From the NCBI GenBank assembly GCA_022508745.1, contig JAFLUP010000009.1, forward strand, positions 13,129-46,772: DNA of 33,644 nucleotides, in the 5' to 3' direction. This DNA comes from Oscillospiraceae bacterium (GTDB lineage: Bacteria > Bacillota > Clostridia > Oscillospirales > CAG-382). Position 1 is the stretch's first letter. Each line of letters starts with the position of its first letter. A program made the position numbers and the translations under genes. A model generated the notes under the pieces. The model had not been told where the DNA came from and did no database searches. It saw only the letters and a list, made by a program, of their open reading frames with translations. Positions 6,244 through 13,935 of the stretch are shown here, in pieces.

Positions 6244-7232
6244 GAGGTCCCGCGCATTTTTTCTTTTTCTCCCTCAAAAAACCGACGGATTCCGAAGCAG
6301 GTCTCCCTCGCGATGGTGTCCAGCGCTTCCCGGGTCAGGAACGCCTGATGGGAAGTCACCAGCACGTTGGGCATAGAGAGCAGCCGCGCGAGGGTGTCGT
6401 CCTGCAAAATGTCGTCGGAGCGGTCCTCGAAAAAGACGTCCGCCTCCTCCTCGTAGACGTCCATGCAAGCGGCGCCGATGCGGCGGGACTTGATGCCTTC
6501 CAACAGCGCCGCCGTGTCCACCAACGCGCCGCGGGAGGTGTTCAGCAGGACCACGCCGGGCTTCATGGTGGAGATGCTCTCCCGCCCGATCAGATGGCGG
6601 GTGTCCTCCGTCAGCGGGCAGTGCAGGGAGATCACGTCGCTTTCCGCTAATAGCTGCTCCAGCGGTACGTAGCAAAGCCCGCTTGCCGGGTCCGGGAACT
6701 TATCGTAAGCCAGTACCCGCATACCGAACCCCCGGCAAAGCTCCGCAAAGACGCGGCCGATCCGACCGGTGCCTACCACGCCTACTGTCTTTCCGTATAG
6801 CTCGATCCCCGTCAGCCCCCGCAGGCTGAAGTTGAAATCCCGCGTGCGGGCATACGCCTTGTGCAGGTGACGGACGGAGGAGAGCAGCATCCCCATGGCG
6901 TGCTCCGCCACCGCGTGGGGGGAATAGCCGGGCACGCGGATCACGCTGATCTTCCCCTCCGCGTACGCCATGTCCACGTTGTTCACGCCCGCACACCGCA
7001 GAGCAATCAACTTTACCCCCGCGCTGCAAAGCCGGTCGATGGCAGCCCGATCCGCCCGGTCATTGACGAAAATGCAGACCGCTTTCGCTCCGCACTCCTC
7101 TGCAAGCGCCGCCGTGTGGGCGTTCAGTTTCGTTTCCAGAAAGCGGAAGGACACCCCCGCTTCCTCCCCGTATTTTGTAAGCCCCGGCAGGTCGTAGGGC
7201 TTTGTATCGAAACAGACCGTTTGCAAACCCAT
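6240..7232 (-). CDS. D-lactate dehydrogenase-type 2-hydroxyacid dehydrogenase
   Basis: The 330-residue enzyme belongs to the NAD-dependent D-2-hydroxyacid dehydrogenase family and most resembles fermentative D-lactate dehydrogenase, which reduces pyruvate to D-lactate. The start begins FDTKPYD-type after MGLQTVC; an ATG four codons upstream touches the AAAGG RBS and is less likely. The sequence shows LRCAGVNNVD (79-88), a Rossmann motif GVVGTGRIGR (151-160), catalytic Arg234 in NTSRGALVD, the acid Glu in DVYEEE (~261-263) and catalytic His295 in TSHQAFLT. Length is typical. It stands alone, with no clear promoter; an intrinsic terminator hairpin sits ~58 nt upstream of the start. Related activities (hydroxyisocaproate or other 2-hydroxyacids) cannot be excluded. 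Confidence 0.85.
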   Translation of the reverse strand: MGLQTVCFDTKPYDLPGLTKYGEEAGVSFRFLETKLNAHTAALAEECGAKAVCIFVNDRADRAAIDRLCSAGVKLIALRCAGVNNVDMAYAEGKISVIRVPGYSPHAVAEHAMGMLLSSVRHLHKAYARTRDFNFSLRGLTGIELYGKTVGVVGTGRIGRVFAELCRGFGMRVLAYDKFPDPASGLCYVPLEQLLAESDVISLHCPLTEDTRHLIGRESISTMKPGVVLLNTSRGALVDTAALLEGIKSRRIGAACMDVYEEEADVFFEDRSDDILQDDTLARLLSMPNVLVTSHQAFLTREALDTIARETCFGIRRFFEGEKEKMRGTS

Positions 7233-7289
7233 AGAGAGGATCATCCTTTCCGTTTTTGATATCCTTCCCGCCGAAAAGCACCCCTATGC

Positions 7290-7326
7290 AAAAAAAGAAA
7301 AACTGCCGGCAAACGCCAACAGTTTT
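7290..7326 (-). terminator. Terminator-like hairpin in the leader of the dehydrogenase gene
   Basis: On the minus strand AAAACTGTTGGC pairs with GCCGGCAGTTTT (12 bp, two G-U pairs) around GTTT, then TCTTTTTTT. It lies after the jag terminator and before the dehydrogenase start, so it is either a backup terminator or an attenuator. Confidence 0.82.
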
Positions 7327-7388
7327 CCCCCCTTTCTTGTGCCTTCATATCCTAATACACCCGAAAAAGGATCATTCCTTACGAAAAG

Positions 7389-7432
7389 TAAAAAACGCCC
7401 GTATCCCTTCCCTTGCGGAAGGAATACGGGCG
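7389..7432 (-). terminator. Terminator of the rpmH-jag operon
   Basis: On the minus strand CGCCCGTATTCCTTCC pairs with GGAAGGGATACGGGCG (about 16 bp with one wobble) around a GCAA-containing loop, followed by TTTTTT. It begins 14 nt after the jag stop. Confidence 0.92.
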
Positions 7433-7445
7433 CACTTTTCCATGC

Positions 7446-8090
7446 TTACTCGCCGAATTTACGCTGCGGCGGCTTTTCGGGGGAGATGACCACGCGGCGG
7501 TCGGCACCTTCGCCGATGGAATGGGTGGTAACGCCGGGGATCTCCTGGCACGCGGAGTGTACGATGCGGCGCTCATAGGGGGACATGGGGTCCAGCGAGA
7601 AGGCGCGGCGGTACTTGAGCACCTTTTCCGCCATGCGGCGCGCGATGCCCTGCACCGTTTCCACCCGTCTTGCGCGGTAGCCCTGCGCGTCCACGGACAC
7701 CCGGTAGTAGCCGGGGTTGCCCAGATTGGCGGACAGCGTCGCGAGATACTGAACGGAGTCCAGCACGTCTCCGCGGCGACCGATCAGCGCACCCAAATGC
7801 TCACCGACGATATTGAGGGAGATCTCCTCCTCCGTCTCGGAAACCACTTCCACATCCGCTTCCAGACCCATGTTGGCAAGCAGCGTCTCCAGAAAGTCCA
7901 CCGCACGGGAGGCGGGAGTTTCCGGCAGATAGACCCGCAGCTTCGTGTCCGTCGCACCGATGCCGAAGAGACCCTTTTTGCCCTCTTCCAGCACCTCATA
8001 TTCCACCTGATCCGGCGTTTTGCCCAACTGCAGCGCGCCTTCTTCCAGCGCCTGCTCCAGCGTCTTGCCGGACGCGATCACTTCTTTCAT
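7446..8090 (-). CDS. jag: Jag/KhpB RNA-binding protein
   Basis: The 214-residue cytosolic protein has three domains in order. The Jag N-terminal domain (1-50) includes GKTLEQALEEGALQLG and KKGLFGIG. The KH domain (~75-150) carries the loop IGRRGDVLDSVQYL. The R3H domain (~150-214) has the diagnostic Arg-x3-His in ERRIVHSACQEIPG. Family knowledge: KhpB (Jag, EloR) pairs with KhpA to bind RNA and influences cell elongation and envelope functions. It follows yidC by 19 nt with an AAAGGA RBS, the classical gene order. It is the last gene of the operon. Confidence 0.95.
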   Translation of the reverse strand: MKEVIASGKTLEQALEEGALQLGKTPDQVEYEVLEEGKKGLFGIGATDTKLRVYLPETPASRAVDFLETLLANMGLEADVEVVSETEEEISLNIVGEHLGALIGRRGDVLDSVQYLATLSANLGNPGYYRVSVDAQGYRARRVETVQGIARRMAEKVLKYRRAFSLDPMSPYERRIVHSACQEIPGVTTHSIGEGADRRVVISPEKPPQRKFGE

Positions 8091-8109
8091 GGTTTACCCA
8101 TTCCTTTCG

Positions 8110-9537
8110 TTATTCCTCATCCGCAGGGGGATTCGGTTCCTCGTCGTCCTCCGCGGAAAGCATTTCGATCTTCGTCGGTTTGCGGTACGGAAGTGCCTCC
8201 TGCCGCCCCTGCTTCTTTCCCTCGTCCTTGGGACGTGCGCTCTGCACGCTGCTGTTACCGGAAGGAGCAGAGCCGCGCACTTCCAGATCACGGAAGCTGT
8301 CGTCGTCCTCATCCACCTCGATGGTGATGATCTTCTTCTTTTTCTGCTTGCCGCGCAGTTCCTTCTTCATTTCCTCCATCTCCTCCTTGGAGTAGACGGG
8401 AATGGGGTACAGCTTATGCAAAACTACCGGCTGCACCATGGAAAGCAAAGTACGCCATACCCAGTATGCGCCGATCGCGGCGGGGAACATCAAGCTGAAG
8501 ACCGTGGACATCAGCGGCATACCCACCGTCATGAACAGACCGGTTCCGACTTCCTTGCCATCCGGCCCGATCTGCGCCGGCTGGAAGTGCCGGGCGATCT
8601 TCGTGTTCAGGAAGGAGGTCAGGAACACCAGCAGCGGGACGAGCAGCAGCAGCCATTCGCCCAGACTGTCATTGTCCGTGAAGGAGGGGTTCAGCAGCAG
8701 GTTGACGCCGAGGAAGGAGAAGTTCGGCATCATATCCGCGAAATACTGCTTTTCGCCGGTGTCCGATAAGATATACAGAGGATAAGCCGGTTCGTACTGT
8801 TCAGGCAAAGCGCCCTTTTCCTTCAACTGGGCGACGTAATCCTCCCCGTAGTTGCTGACAATCTCCACCACGCCCAGCTCCCGGTAGGTGCTGGACTTAT
8901 AGAAGGTGTGTTTATCGTATCCGTTGTCGTATTTTGTCTGGTCGATCTTGTCCGTCCCGTCTGCGTTCTCCTTGAAGGAGCCCAGCTCGCCCAGCTTTTC
9001 CGTCAAGAGCCTGTCCGCTTCCTTGGCAGCGTCGTTGTCCTTCACCAGATTCGCACGGATATCCTCCGCGTAATCGAAGGCATACTGGGCAAACAGATCC
9101 ACAAAATCCCCGGAGACGTTCTCTTCCGTCTCCTCCAGACGGGTCTTGACCCCATTCGTCGCCGCATCGGTGAAAGAAGAGGAATACTGGATCGGCTGCC
9201 GCACGATGGCGAACAGGATAAAGATCAAAGGCAGCTGGATCAGCAACGGCAGACAGCCGGCGAAGGGGCTGTAGCCCTCCCGCTGGTACATCTCCTGGAT
9301 CTCCTGCTGCACCTTCTGCTGGGTGACGCGGTCCGTCCGGCCGGCGTAACGCTCCCGGATGGCCATCTCCTTGGGCAGGATCTTCGCCCGGGAGATCTGG
9401 GACTTCTGCTGCTTGATGGCGAAGGGAAACAGGAGGATCTGAAACACCAACGCAAAGAAGAACAGACCGAACAGATAGGAGTTCTGCGCGATCCATATAC
9501 AGAAGCGCATAATATACGCAAAAGGAACATAAATCAT
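8110..9537 (-). CDS. yidC: YidC/OxaA/SpoIIIJ membrane protein insertase with large outside loop
   Basis: The 475-residue insertase helps membrane proteins enter the bilayer, alone or with Sec. The first helix is at ~20-41 (YLFGLFFFALVFQILLFPF), followed by the cytosolic hairpin (42-95, KQQKSQISRAKILPKEM and VQQEIQEMYQREGYSPFAGC). Helix 2 is at ~97-112. Later helices are near 293-310, 333-350 and 353-370. Between helices 2 and 3 (about 117-268) is a ~150-residue hydrophilic segment, longer than in Bacillus homologues. The C-terminal ~90 residues are highly charged (KKKK, then DEDDD and acidic end), as expected for ribosome contact. It lies downstream of yidD and upstream of jag. The RBS is weak. 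Confidence 0.95.
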   Translation of the reverse strand: MIYVPFAYIMRFCIWIAQNSYLFGLFFFALVFQILLFPFAIKQQKSQISRAKILPKEMAIRERYAGRTDRVTQQKVQQEIQEMYQREGYSPFAGCLPLLIQLPLIFILFAIVRQPIQYSSSFTDAATNGVKTRLEETEENVSGDFVDLFAQYAFDYAEDIRANLVKDNDAAKEADRLLTEKLGELGSFKENADGTDKIDQTKYDNGYDKHTFYKSSTYRELGVVEIVSNYGEDYVAQLKEKGALPEQYEPAYPLYILSDTGEKQYFADMMPNFSFLGVNLLLNPSFTDNDSLGEWLLLLVPLLVFLTSFLNTKIARHFQPAQIGPDGKEVGTGLFMTVGMPLMSTVFSLMFPAAIGAYWVWRTLLSMVQPVVLHKLYPIPVYSKEEMEEMKKELRGKQKKKKIITIEVDEDDDSFRDLEVRGSAPSGNSSVQSARPKDEGKKQGRQEALPYRKPTKIEMLSAEDDEEPNPPADEE

Positions 9538-9601
9538 TTTCTCGGGGACCCCTTTCGTATTGGTTGGCGCCGATGGCGATTGGTTCTTTGGGAAGCCCTA
9601 T

Positions 9602-9859
9602 TCAGGGCTGTGTGGGCGGACGTTTTTTGCGCGTCCGTTCCGGAACCGGGTCGTAACCGAACCCGCCCCACGGATTACAGCGAAGCAATCGCCGTGCCGC
9701 CAAAAAAAGACCGACGAACGCCCCCCGCTTTTCGATCGCTTCGATCGCGTACTGGGAGCACGTCGGCATATAACGGCAACACGACGGGAGCGCCGGGGAA
9801 ATATGCTTTTGGTAAAAGCGCACCTGTGCGATCAGGAAGCGCCGAAACAGACGTCTCAT
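9602..9859 (-). CDS. yidD: YidD, membrane protein insertion efficiency factor
   Basis: The 85-residue protein shows the family signature: [25 protein letters not shown] (positions ~14-38) and [17 protein letters not shown] (~57-73), with the conserved Cys cluster. YidD is a small membrane-associated protein whose gene nearly always lies between rnpA and yidC and which improves insertion. Its ATG overlaps the rnpA stop as ATGA, so translation is probably coupled. Length is normal. Confidence 0.95.
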   Translation of the reverse strand: MRRLFRRFLIAQVRFYQKHISPALPSCCRYMPTCSQYAIEAIEKRGAFVGLFLAARRLLRCNPWGGFGYDPVPERTRKKRPPTQP

Positions 9860-10206
9860 GACGCAGATGCGAGCAGGGACGCCCGCACAAGCAGAACGCC
9901 CAGTTCGTCCCGCAAATCGGAAAAACTCGCCTGCACGGCGCCCTGTCTTGCGACCAGCACCAGCAAACGACCGTCTTTCAGATCCGGCAGATAGAACCGG
10001 TACGCCTCGCGGAGGCGGCGCTTGACGCGGTTGCGCGTCACGGCGTTCCCCCGTTTTTTGGAGACGGTGATCCCCAGAAATGTGCGGCTTTTATCCCGCC
10101 CCGGGAGGACATACAACGCAAGGGAGGAAGAGCTATACCCCTTCCCCTTGCGGTACGCGCGGGAGAACAGATGGCTCTGCTTGAGAGGGTATAGTTTCTT
10201 CTTCAT
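9856..10206 (-). CDS. rnpA: Ribonuclease P protein component
   Basis: The 116-residue basic protein starts [22 protein letters not shown] and contains the family core [15 protein letters not shown] (~57-71), preceded by [14 protein letters not shown]. It supports the RNase P RNA in trimming the 5' ends of precursor tRNAs. It lies 48 nt after rpmH in the same transcript and overlaps yidD by 4 nt. Confidence 0.96.
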   Translation of the reverse strand: MKKKLYPLKQSHLFSRAYRKGKGYSSSSLALYVLPGRDKSRTFLGITVSKKRGNAVTRNRVKRRLREAYRFYLPDLKDGRLLVLVARQGAVQASFSDLRDELGVLLVRASLLASAS

Positions 10207-10254
10207 ACGCTCCTTGTGCCCTGTGCCCTTCTGGATGAGGCATCCGGACCTTTC

Positions 10255-10389
10255 TTAATAGGTAAGACGCGCTCTGCCTCTTGCACGCCGTCTCTTGAGA
10301 ACCTTTCTGCCGTTGGCAGTCGCCATTCTCTTGCGGAAACCGTGTTCCATCTTTCTGTGACGCTTTTTGGGCTGATAAGTCGGTTTCAA
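10255..10389 (-). CDS. rpmH: 50S ribosomal protein L34 (TTG start)
   Basis: This 44-residue gene starts at TTG (10389) behind a strong GGAGGTG RBS 8 nt upstream, so searches limited to ATG/GTG miss it. The product opens [22 protein letters not shown] and ends RGRARLTY, typical of L34, with many Arg and Lys residues. It leads the rpmH-rnpA-yidD-yidC-jag operon. In many bacteria rpmH is divergent from dnaA; here a cation transporter is upstream instead. Confidence 0.96.
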   Translation of the reverse strand: MKPTYQPKKRHRKMEHGFRKRMATANGRKVLKRRRARGRARLTY

Positions 10390-10457
10390 AACGTTTCACC
10401 TCCGTAAAGGATTCTAAATCATCATTCAGTTTCATGGGCAACAAAATGCCAATACTA

Positions 10458-10486
10458 TTCATACCATATTTTTGGGGGTTTGTCAA
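10458..10486 (-). promoter_or_regulatory. Promoter of the rpmH operon
   Basis: On the minus strand TTGACA (10481-10486), 17 nt and TATGAA (10458-10463), about 69 nt before the rpmH start. Confidence 0.75.
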
Positions 10487-10535
10487 GGGCAAAACGCAAA
10501 GTTTTTTCTTTTTTCGCGAAAAACATCCCGAAAAA

Positions 10536-10611
10536 CGCCGTCACTGCGGCAATGCGCCGTCACTACGGCAATGCGCCGTCACTGCGGCGATGCGCCGTCA
10601 CTACGGCGCGG
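10536..10611. repeat. Four tandem 19-bp repeats with internal palindromes
   Basis: The four units start at 10536, 10555, 10574 and 10593. The consensus is CGCCGTCACTRCGGCRATG, and each unit can fold GCCGT/ACGGC or GCCG/CGGC. Units alternate G and A at one position (CACTGCGG, CACTACGG, CACTGCGG, CACTACGG), so the array looks like two copies of a 38-bp double unit. The last unit holds the TAG stop of the CDF gene. Confidence 0.95.
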
Positions 10612-11494
10612 GATTGACGTGTACGGTGCAGAGTTTTACCGACGGGCAGGCGCAGACGGCGGCGCGGACCCGTTCCGCGATCTCGTGGGAGACCACCAAC
10701 GGCAGGTCGGCGCGGACGCTGATCTCCAGATCCACGTCCACGCGGGAGCCGAACAGACGGGTGCGCAGCAGGTCCACGGAACAGACCCCCTCCTGCGCCA
10801 AAACCGTCTCCCGCAGCTGTTCGATCAGCTCCTCCGGGGCGGATCTGTCCACCAGACGGCGCAGCGTGTCCCGACAGATCCCGAAGGCAACGACGATCAC
10901 CACCGCCGAAAGGATCACGGCGGCGAGGGAATCCGCCCGGGGGAAGCCCAGCATCGCCCCGCCGATACCCGCAAGGGAGCCCACGGAGGACAGGGCGTCC
11001 GACCGATGGTGCCACGCGTCTGCCCGCAGGGAGAGAGAAGCGGAAGGCGCTTTCTCCGCCGCCCGGATGGTGCAGCGGTACATGACCTCCTTCACGGCGA
11101 TGGAGACGAGCGCGGCGATCAACGCAAGCGCAGTGGGAGACGGCTGCTCCGTGGCAAACAGCAGCGTGCGGATGCCCTTCCAGCCGATCCCGCCACCCAC
11201 GGCAAACAGCGCAAGCGCGAGGGCAAGGGAAACCAGACATTCCAGCCGTTCGTGCCCGTAGGGGTGGCTCTCATCCGCCTGACGCGCGGAAATGCGCACA
11301 CCGATCAGCACCAGAACGGTGGTGCAGACGTCGGAGGCGGAATGGACCGCGTCCGCCACCATAGCGCCGGAACCGCCGTACAGACCGGCAAGCAGCTTGA
11401 ACGCCGTCAAAAGCAGATTGCCCGTAAGCGTCAGCACCGAAACACGGACGGCGACGTCTTTTGGAAGCAAATTTCGGAAAGAACGCTTCGCCAT
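10601..11494 (-). CDS. Cation diffusion facilitator (CDF) family metal efflux transporter
   Basis: The 297-residue membrane protein starts at the ATG at 11494 (MAKRSFRNLLPKDV), with GGGAGG about 12 nt upstream. Six transmembrane helices are expected. The metal-site motifs are visible: MVADAVHSASDV (His-x3-Asp type, near residue 50) and DAWHHRSDALSSVG (near 150). A cytosolic C-terminal domain (~205-297, RDTLRRLVDRSAPEELIEQLRETVL) ends in VHVNPAP. CDF proteins exchange Zn2+, Fe2+ or Mn2+ for protons; the metal cannot be read from sequence. Its promoter faces the promoter of the neighbouring AEC operon. Its stop lies inside a tandem repeat. Confidence 0.92.
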   Translation of the reverse strand: MAKRSFRNLLPKDVAVRVSVLTLTGNLLLTAFKLLAGLYGGSGAMVADAVHSASDVCTTVLVLIGVRISARQADESHPYGHERLECLVSLALALALFAVGGGIGWKGIRTLLFATEQPSPTALALIAALVSIAVKEVMYRCTIRAAEKAPSASLSLRADAWHHRSDALSSVGSLAGIGGAMLGFPRADSLAAVILSAVVIVVAFGICRDTLRRLVDRSAPEELIEQLRETVLAQEGVCSVDLLRTRLFGSRVDVDLEISVRADLPLVVSHEIAERVRAAVCACPSVKLCTVHVNPAP

Positions 11495-11515
11495 GAAAAT
11501 TTTCCGCCTCCCTTC

Positions 11516-11544
11516 TTGCAATCTCGGTCGATCTATGTTACAAT
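11516..11544 (+). promoter_or_regulatory. Promoter toward the AEC-murI operon
   Basis: TTGCAA (11516-11521), 17 nt, TACAAT (11539-11544). Transcription would start near 11551 and run through the hairpin at 11562 and across the opposing promoter. Confidence 0.65.
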
Positions 11545-11561
11545 AAATATACTGGTCGTTT

Positions 11562-11581
11562 CCGCCCATGGGCGGTTTTTA
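11562..11581 (+). terminator. Short terminator-like hairpin in the AEC leader
   Basis: CCGCCCATGGGCGG (11562-11575) is a perfect 14-bp palindrome followed by TTTTTAT on the plus strand. The stem is short (5 bp with a CATG loop), so it may pause or attenuate transcription rather than end it. Confidence 0.5.
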
Positions 11582-11584
11582 TAC

Positions 11585-11613
11585 AGTATACGCCGACAGA
11601 GCCGATCTGTCAA
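11585..11613 (-). promoter_or_regulatory. Promoter of the CDF transporter gene
   Basis: On the minus strand TTGACA (11608-11613), 17 nt, TATACT (11585-11590). This is near consensus and points toward the CDF start at 11494. Confidence 0.8.
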
Positions 11614-11635
11614 TCTATTTTGCGGAGAAATCGAC

Positions 11636-12583
11636 GTGCAATTTTTCACCACCGCCGCGAATGTGCTGATGCTGATGGCGTTCGCCGTTCCCGGTTTCCT
11701 GTTCGTCAAAACCAAATCCCTCTCCGACCGGCATATCCCTCCCTTCTCGAAGCTGCTGCTCTACGCGTGTCAGCCCTGTTTGCAGCTCTATGCCTTCCAA
11801 ACGGCGGACTGCACCCCCGAACTGCTGGGGAACATGGGATTGTTCTTCCTGTTCTGCACCGGCGTGCAGCTGTTGACGATCCTCGCCATGTCCCTTTCCC
11901 TGCGCATGCGCTTGAAGGACGCCTGCCGCAGGGTATGCGCCGCCTCCGGCGTGTTCGGGAACGTGGGATTCCTCGGGATCCCGCTGTTGCAGGCATTGCT
12001 GCCGGAGGAGAACGTGCCGAGCGCCATCGCGCTGGCTGCCGCCTTCTCCCTCTCCATGAATCTGATCGCGTGGACGGGCGGGCTGTTCCTTCTGACGGGA
12101 GAACGCCGGCATATCCGCGTCCGCGCGCTGCTGCTCAACCCGTCCATGCTGTCCTTTTTTGTGGCGTTTCCCCTGTTCCTGCTGAAGATTCGTCTGCCGG
12201 ACATGGTGCTGGACGGCGTGACGCTCATGGGCAGGATGTGCACGCCGCTCTGTATGCTGATTCTGGGGATGCGGTTGGCATGCACCCCCTTCCGGCAAAT
12301 CGTGGTCGACCGCTATGCGTGGCAGTCCAGCGCCGGGAAACTGATCCTCATGCCGCTGCTTGCGTTCGTGTCCGTCCTGTTCCTGCCCCTCCCCGATTAC
12401 TTCCGCGCCACGCTGTTTTTGCTCTCCTGCTGCCCGACCGCCTCTGCCGTGCAGAGCCTTTCGGAGATCTATCTCCCGGACGACGCAGTGAACGCCAAAC
12501 GCACCGCGGCGGACGCTATCCTGCTTTCCAACCTGCTTTGCATCCTCACCATTCCCCTGCTGTGTACGCTTTTGCAGGTGTAA
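11636..12583 (+). CDS. Auxin efflux carrier (AEC) family transporter
   Basis: The 315-residue protein starts at GTG (11636) with GGAG 8 nt upstream. It is almost entirely hydrophobic, with about ten predicted helices in two halves. Family features are the start FFTTAANVLMLMAFAVPGFLFVK, the middle GVFGNVGFLGIPLLQALLP (near 108-126) and the C-terminal FLLSCCPTASAVQSLSEIY. AEC proteins export or import organic anions such as malate, or amino acids; the substrate is not predictable. It heads a plus-strand run with murI 30 nt downstream, so co-transcription is likely, though a functional link is not obvious. Confidence 0.88.
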   Translation: MQFFTTAANVLMLMAFAVPGFLFVKTKSLSDRHIPPFSKLLLYACQPCLQLYAFQTADCTPELLGNMGLFFLFCTGVQLLTILAMSLSLRMRLKDACRRVCAASGVFGNVGFLGIPLLQALLPEENVPSAIALAAAFSLSMNLIAWTGGLFLLTGERRHIRVRALLLNPSMLSFFVAFPLFLLKIRLPDMVLDGVTLMGRMCTPLCMLILGMRLACTPFRQIVVDRYAWQSSAGKLILMPLLAFVSVLFLPLPDYFRATLFLLSCCPTASAVQSLSEIYLPDDAVNAKRTAADAILLSNLLCILTIPLLCTLLQV

Positions 12584-12613
12584 CCCCTTCTCTCGAAAGG
12601 AATTGAGCTATCA

Positions 12614-13414
12614 ATGAAAACCATCGGTATTTTTGATTCCGGGCTGGGTGGTCTGACCGGTTACCGCGACCTGCGGGACTTGCTGCCGCACCATAACCTC
12701 ATCTACTTCGGGGACACCGCCCGCGTTCCCTACGGAACCCGTTCCCGGGAGGTGATCCGCCGCTACGCCCTGCAGGATGCGAACTTTCTGCTCTCCCGGA
12801 ACGTGGAAGCGATTCTGGTCGCCTGCGGAACGGCTTCCTCCAACGCCCTCGACCTGTTGGAGCAAACCTTTTCCATCCCCTTCGTGGGGGTCGTCGCGCC
12901 TGCCGCACAGAAAGCGGCCTGCTGCGCCGCCGGCGGGGACGGACGGGTGTTGGTACTGGGAACGGCGGCCACCGTCGCCACCGGCGCTTACGAGCGAGCC
13001 ATTCACGCGCTGGACAGCTCAATCGAAGTGCGTTCCGTCGCCTGCCCGCTGTTTGTGCCGCTGGTGGAAAACGGACACACCAGCAAGGGGGATGTGGCCG
13101 CTACCGCCATCGCGCAGGAATACTTACTCCCCCATGCGGACTTCCGCCCGGACGCGGTCCTGCTGGGCTGTACCCACTACCCGCTGTTGATGGGGGTCAT
13201 TGCCGACGTCCTGCCGGAGCCGGTGCTGATCTCCGCCGGAGCTGCCTCTGCCCGCGCCATGGCGAAACTGGCAGGAGAACCGGAGGAGGATGTCCCCGGA
13301 ACAAACGAATTCTTCACCAGCGACGATCCGCAGGTCTTCTGCAGGGAAGCTTCCCGCTACTTGGGGACCCCGATCACGTCCCCGGTGCAGCATGTAGAGA
13401 TAGAACGATATTGA
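12614..13414 (+). CDS. murI: Glutamate racemase
   Basis: The 266-residue enzyme makes D-glutamate for peptidoglycan. Visible motifs are IGIFDSGLGGLTGY (4-17, with Asp8 and Ser9), YFGDTARVPYGTRS (31-44), the catalytic Cys71 in LVACGTASS, and the second catalytic Cys186 with His188 in LGCTHYPLL. The canonical Asn after the first Cys (ACNTA) is Gly72 here, and the usual GGLTV reads GGLTG. The RBS (AAAGGA) is about 12 nt from the ATG. It is followed by the DUF1934 gene after 11 nt. Overall length and both cysteines support activity. Confidence 0.93.
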   Translation: MKTIGIFDSGLGGLTGYRDLRDLLPHHNLIYFGDTARVPYGTRSREVIRRYALQDANFLLSRNVEAILVACGTASSNALDLLEQTFSIPFVGVVAPAAQKAACCAAGGDGRVLVLGTAATVATGAYERAIHALDSSIEVRSVACPLFVPLVENGHTSKGDVAATAIAQEYLLPHADFRPDAVLLGCTHYPLLMGVIADVLPEPVLISAGAASARAMAKLAGEPEEDVPGTNEFFTSDDPQVFCREASRYLGTPITSPVQHVEIERY

Positions 13415-13425
13415 AAGGATCCCCC

Positions 13426-13935
13426 ATGACCAACGTCAACATAGAAATTCATACCACCTGCCTGTACACGGGCATGGAGGAAGCGGAAGAGATCTCCTAC
13501 CGCACCACCGGTAAATGCCGCCGCAGCCGGGATGGACTGAAGGTGGAATATCAAGAACCGGAACATACCGGCATGGGCGGCACAGTCACCACCCTGAGCG
13601 TACTGCCTGAGGGCGTCGTTTCCGTCAACCGGGTGGGAACGCTGACGGAGTCGGAGGGACGGCAGATCAATATGCACCTGGTGTTCGAGCAAAGCAAGCT
13701 ACACGCCTGCATCTACGACACCGGCTTTTTCCCACTGCAGCTGTGCATCCGCACCCACGAGCTGAAAAATTCCCTTTCCGCGGAGGGCGGCTGCTTCGAC
13801 GTGGATTACAGCATGGAAATCGGCGGGCAGACGACCTCCCGCAACCGGCTCAAGCTGGTGGCGACGCCGGTCACGCTTCTCCCCCAACAGGAATCCGAAA
13901 AGGAGGTGCCCCATGAAGATCAAAACGCCGGGTGA
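13426..13935 (+). CDS. DUF1934 (YwiB-like) beta-barrel protein
   Basis: The 169-residue protein starts at the ATG at 13426 with an AAAGGA RBS. The pattern MTNVNIEIHTTC, EEISYRTTGKCRR, GMGGTVTTLSVLPEGVVSVNRVG, INMHLVFEQ and FDVDYSMEIGGQTTSRNRLKL matches the DUF1934 family. These are small lipocalin-like barrels common in Firmicutes and of unknown function, often beside murI, argS or DNA-replication genes. It overlaps the dnaD-like gene by 23 nt. Confidence 0.8.
   Translation: MTNVNIEIHTTCLYTGMEEAEEISYRTTGKCRRSRDGLKVEYQEPEHTGMGGTVTTLSVLPEGVVSVNRVGTLTESEGRQINMHLVFEQSKLHACIYDTGFFPLQLCIRTHELKNSLSAEGGCFDVDYSMEIGGQTTSRNRLKLVATPVTLLPQQESEKEVPHEDQNAG

Noticed and set aside
10390-10536. Origin of replication upstream of rpmH
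   Set aside because: No DnaA-box cluster or AT-rich unwinding region was found, and dnaA is not adjacent.
10434-11620. Long plus-strand frame running into the AEC gene from 10472
   Set aside because: Its upstream part is antisense of the CDF gene and of tandem repeats. The AEC protein itself begins at GTG 11636 with an RBS.
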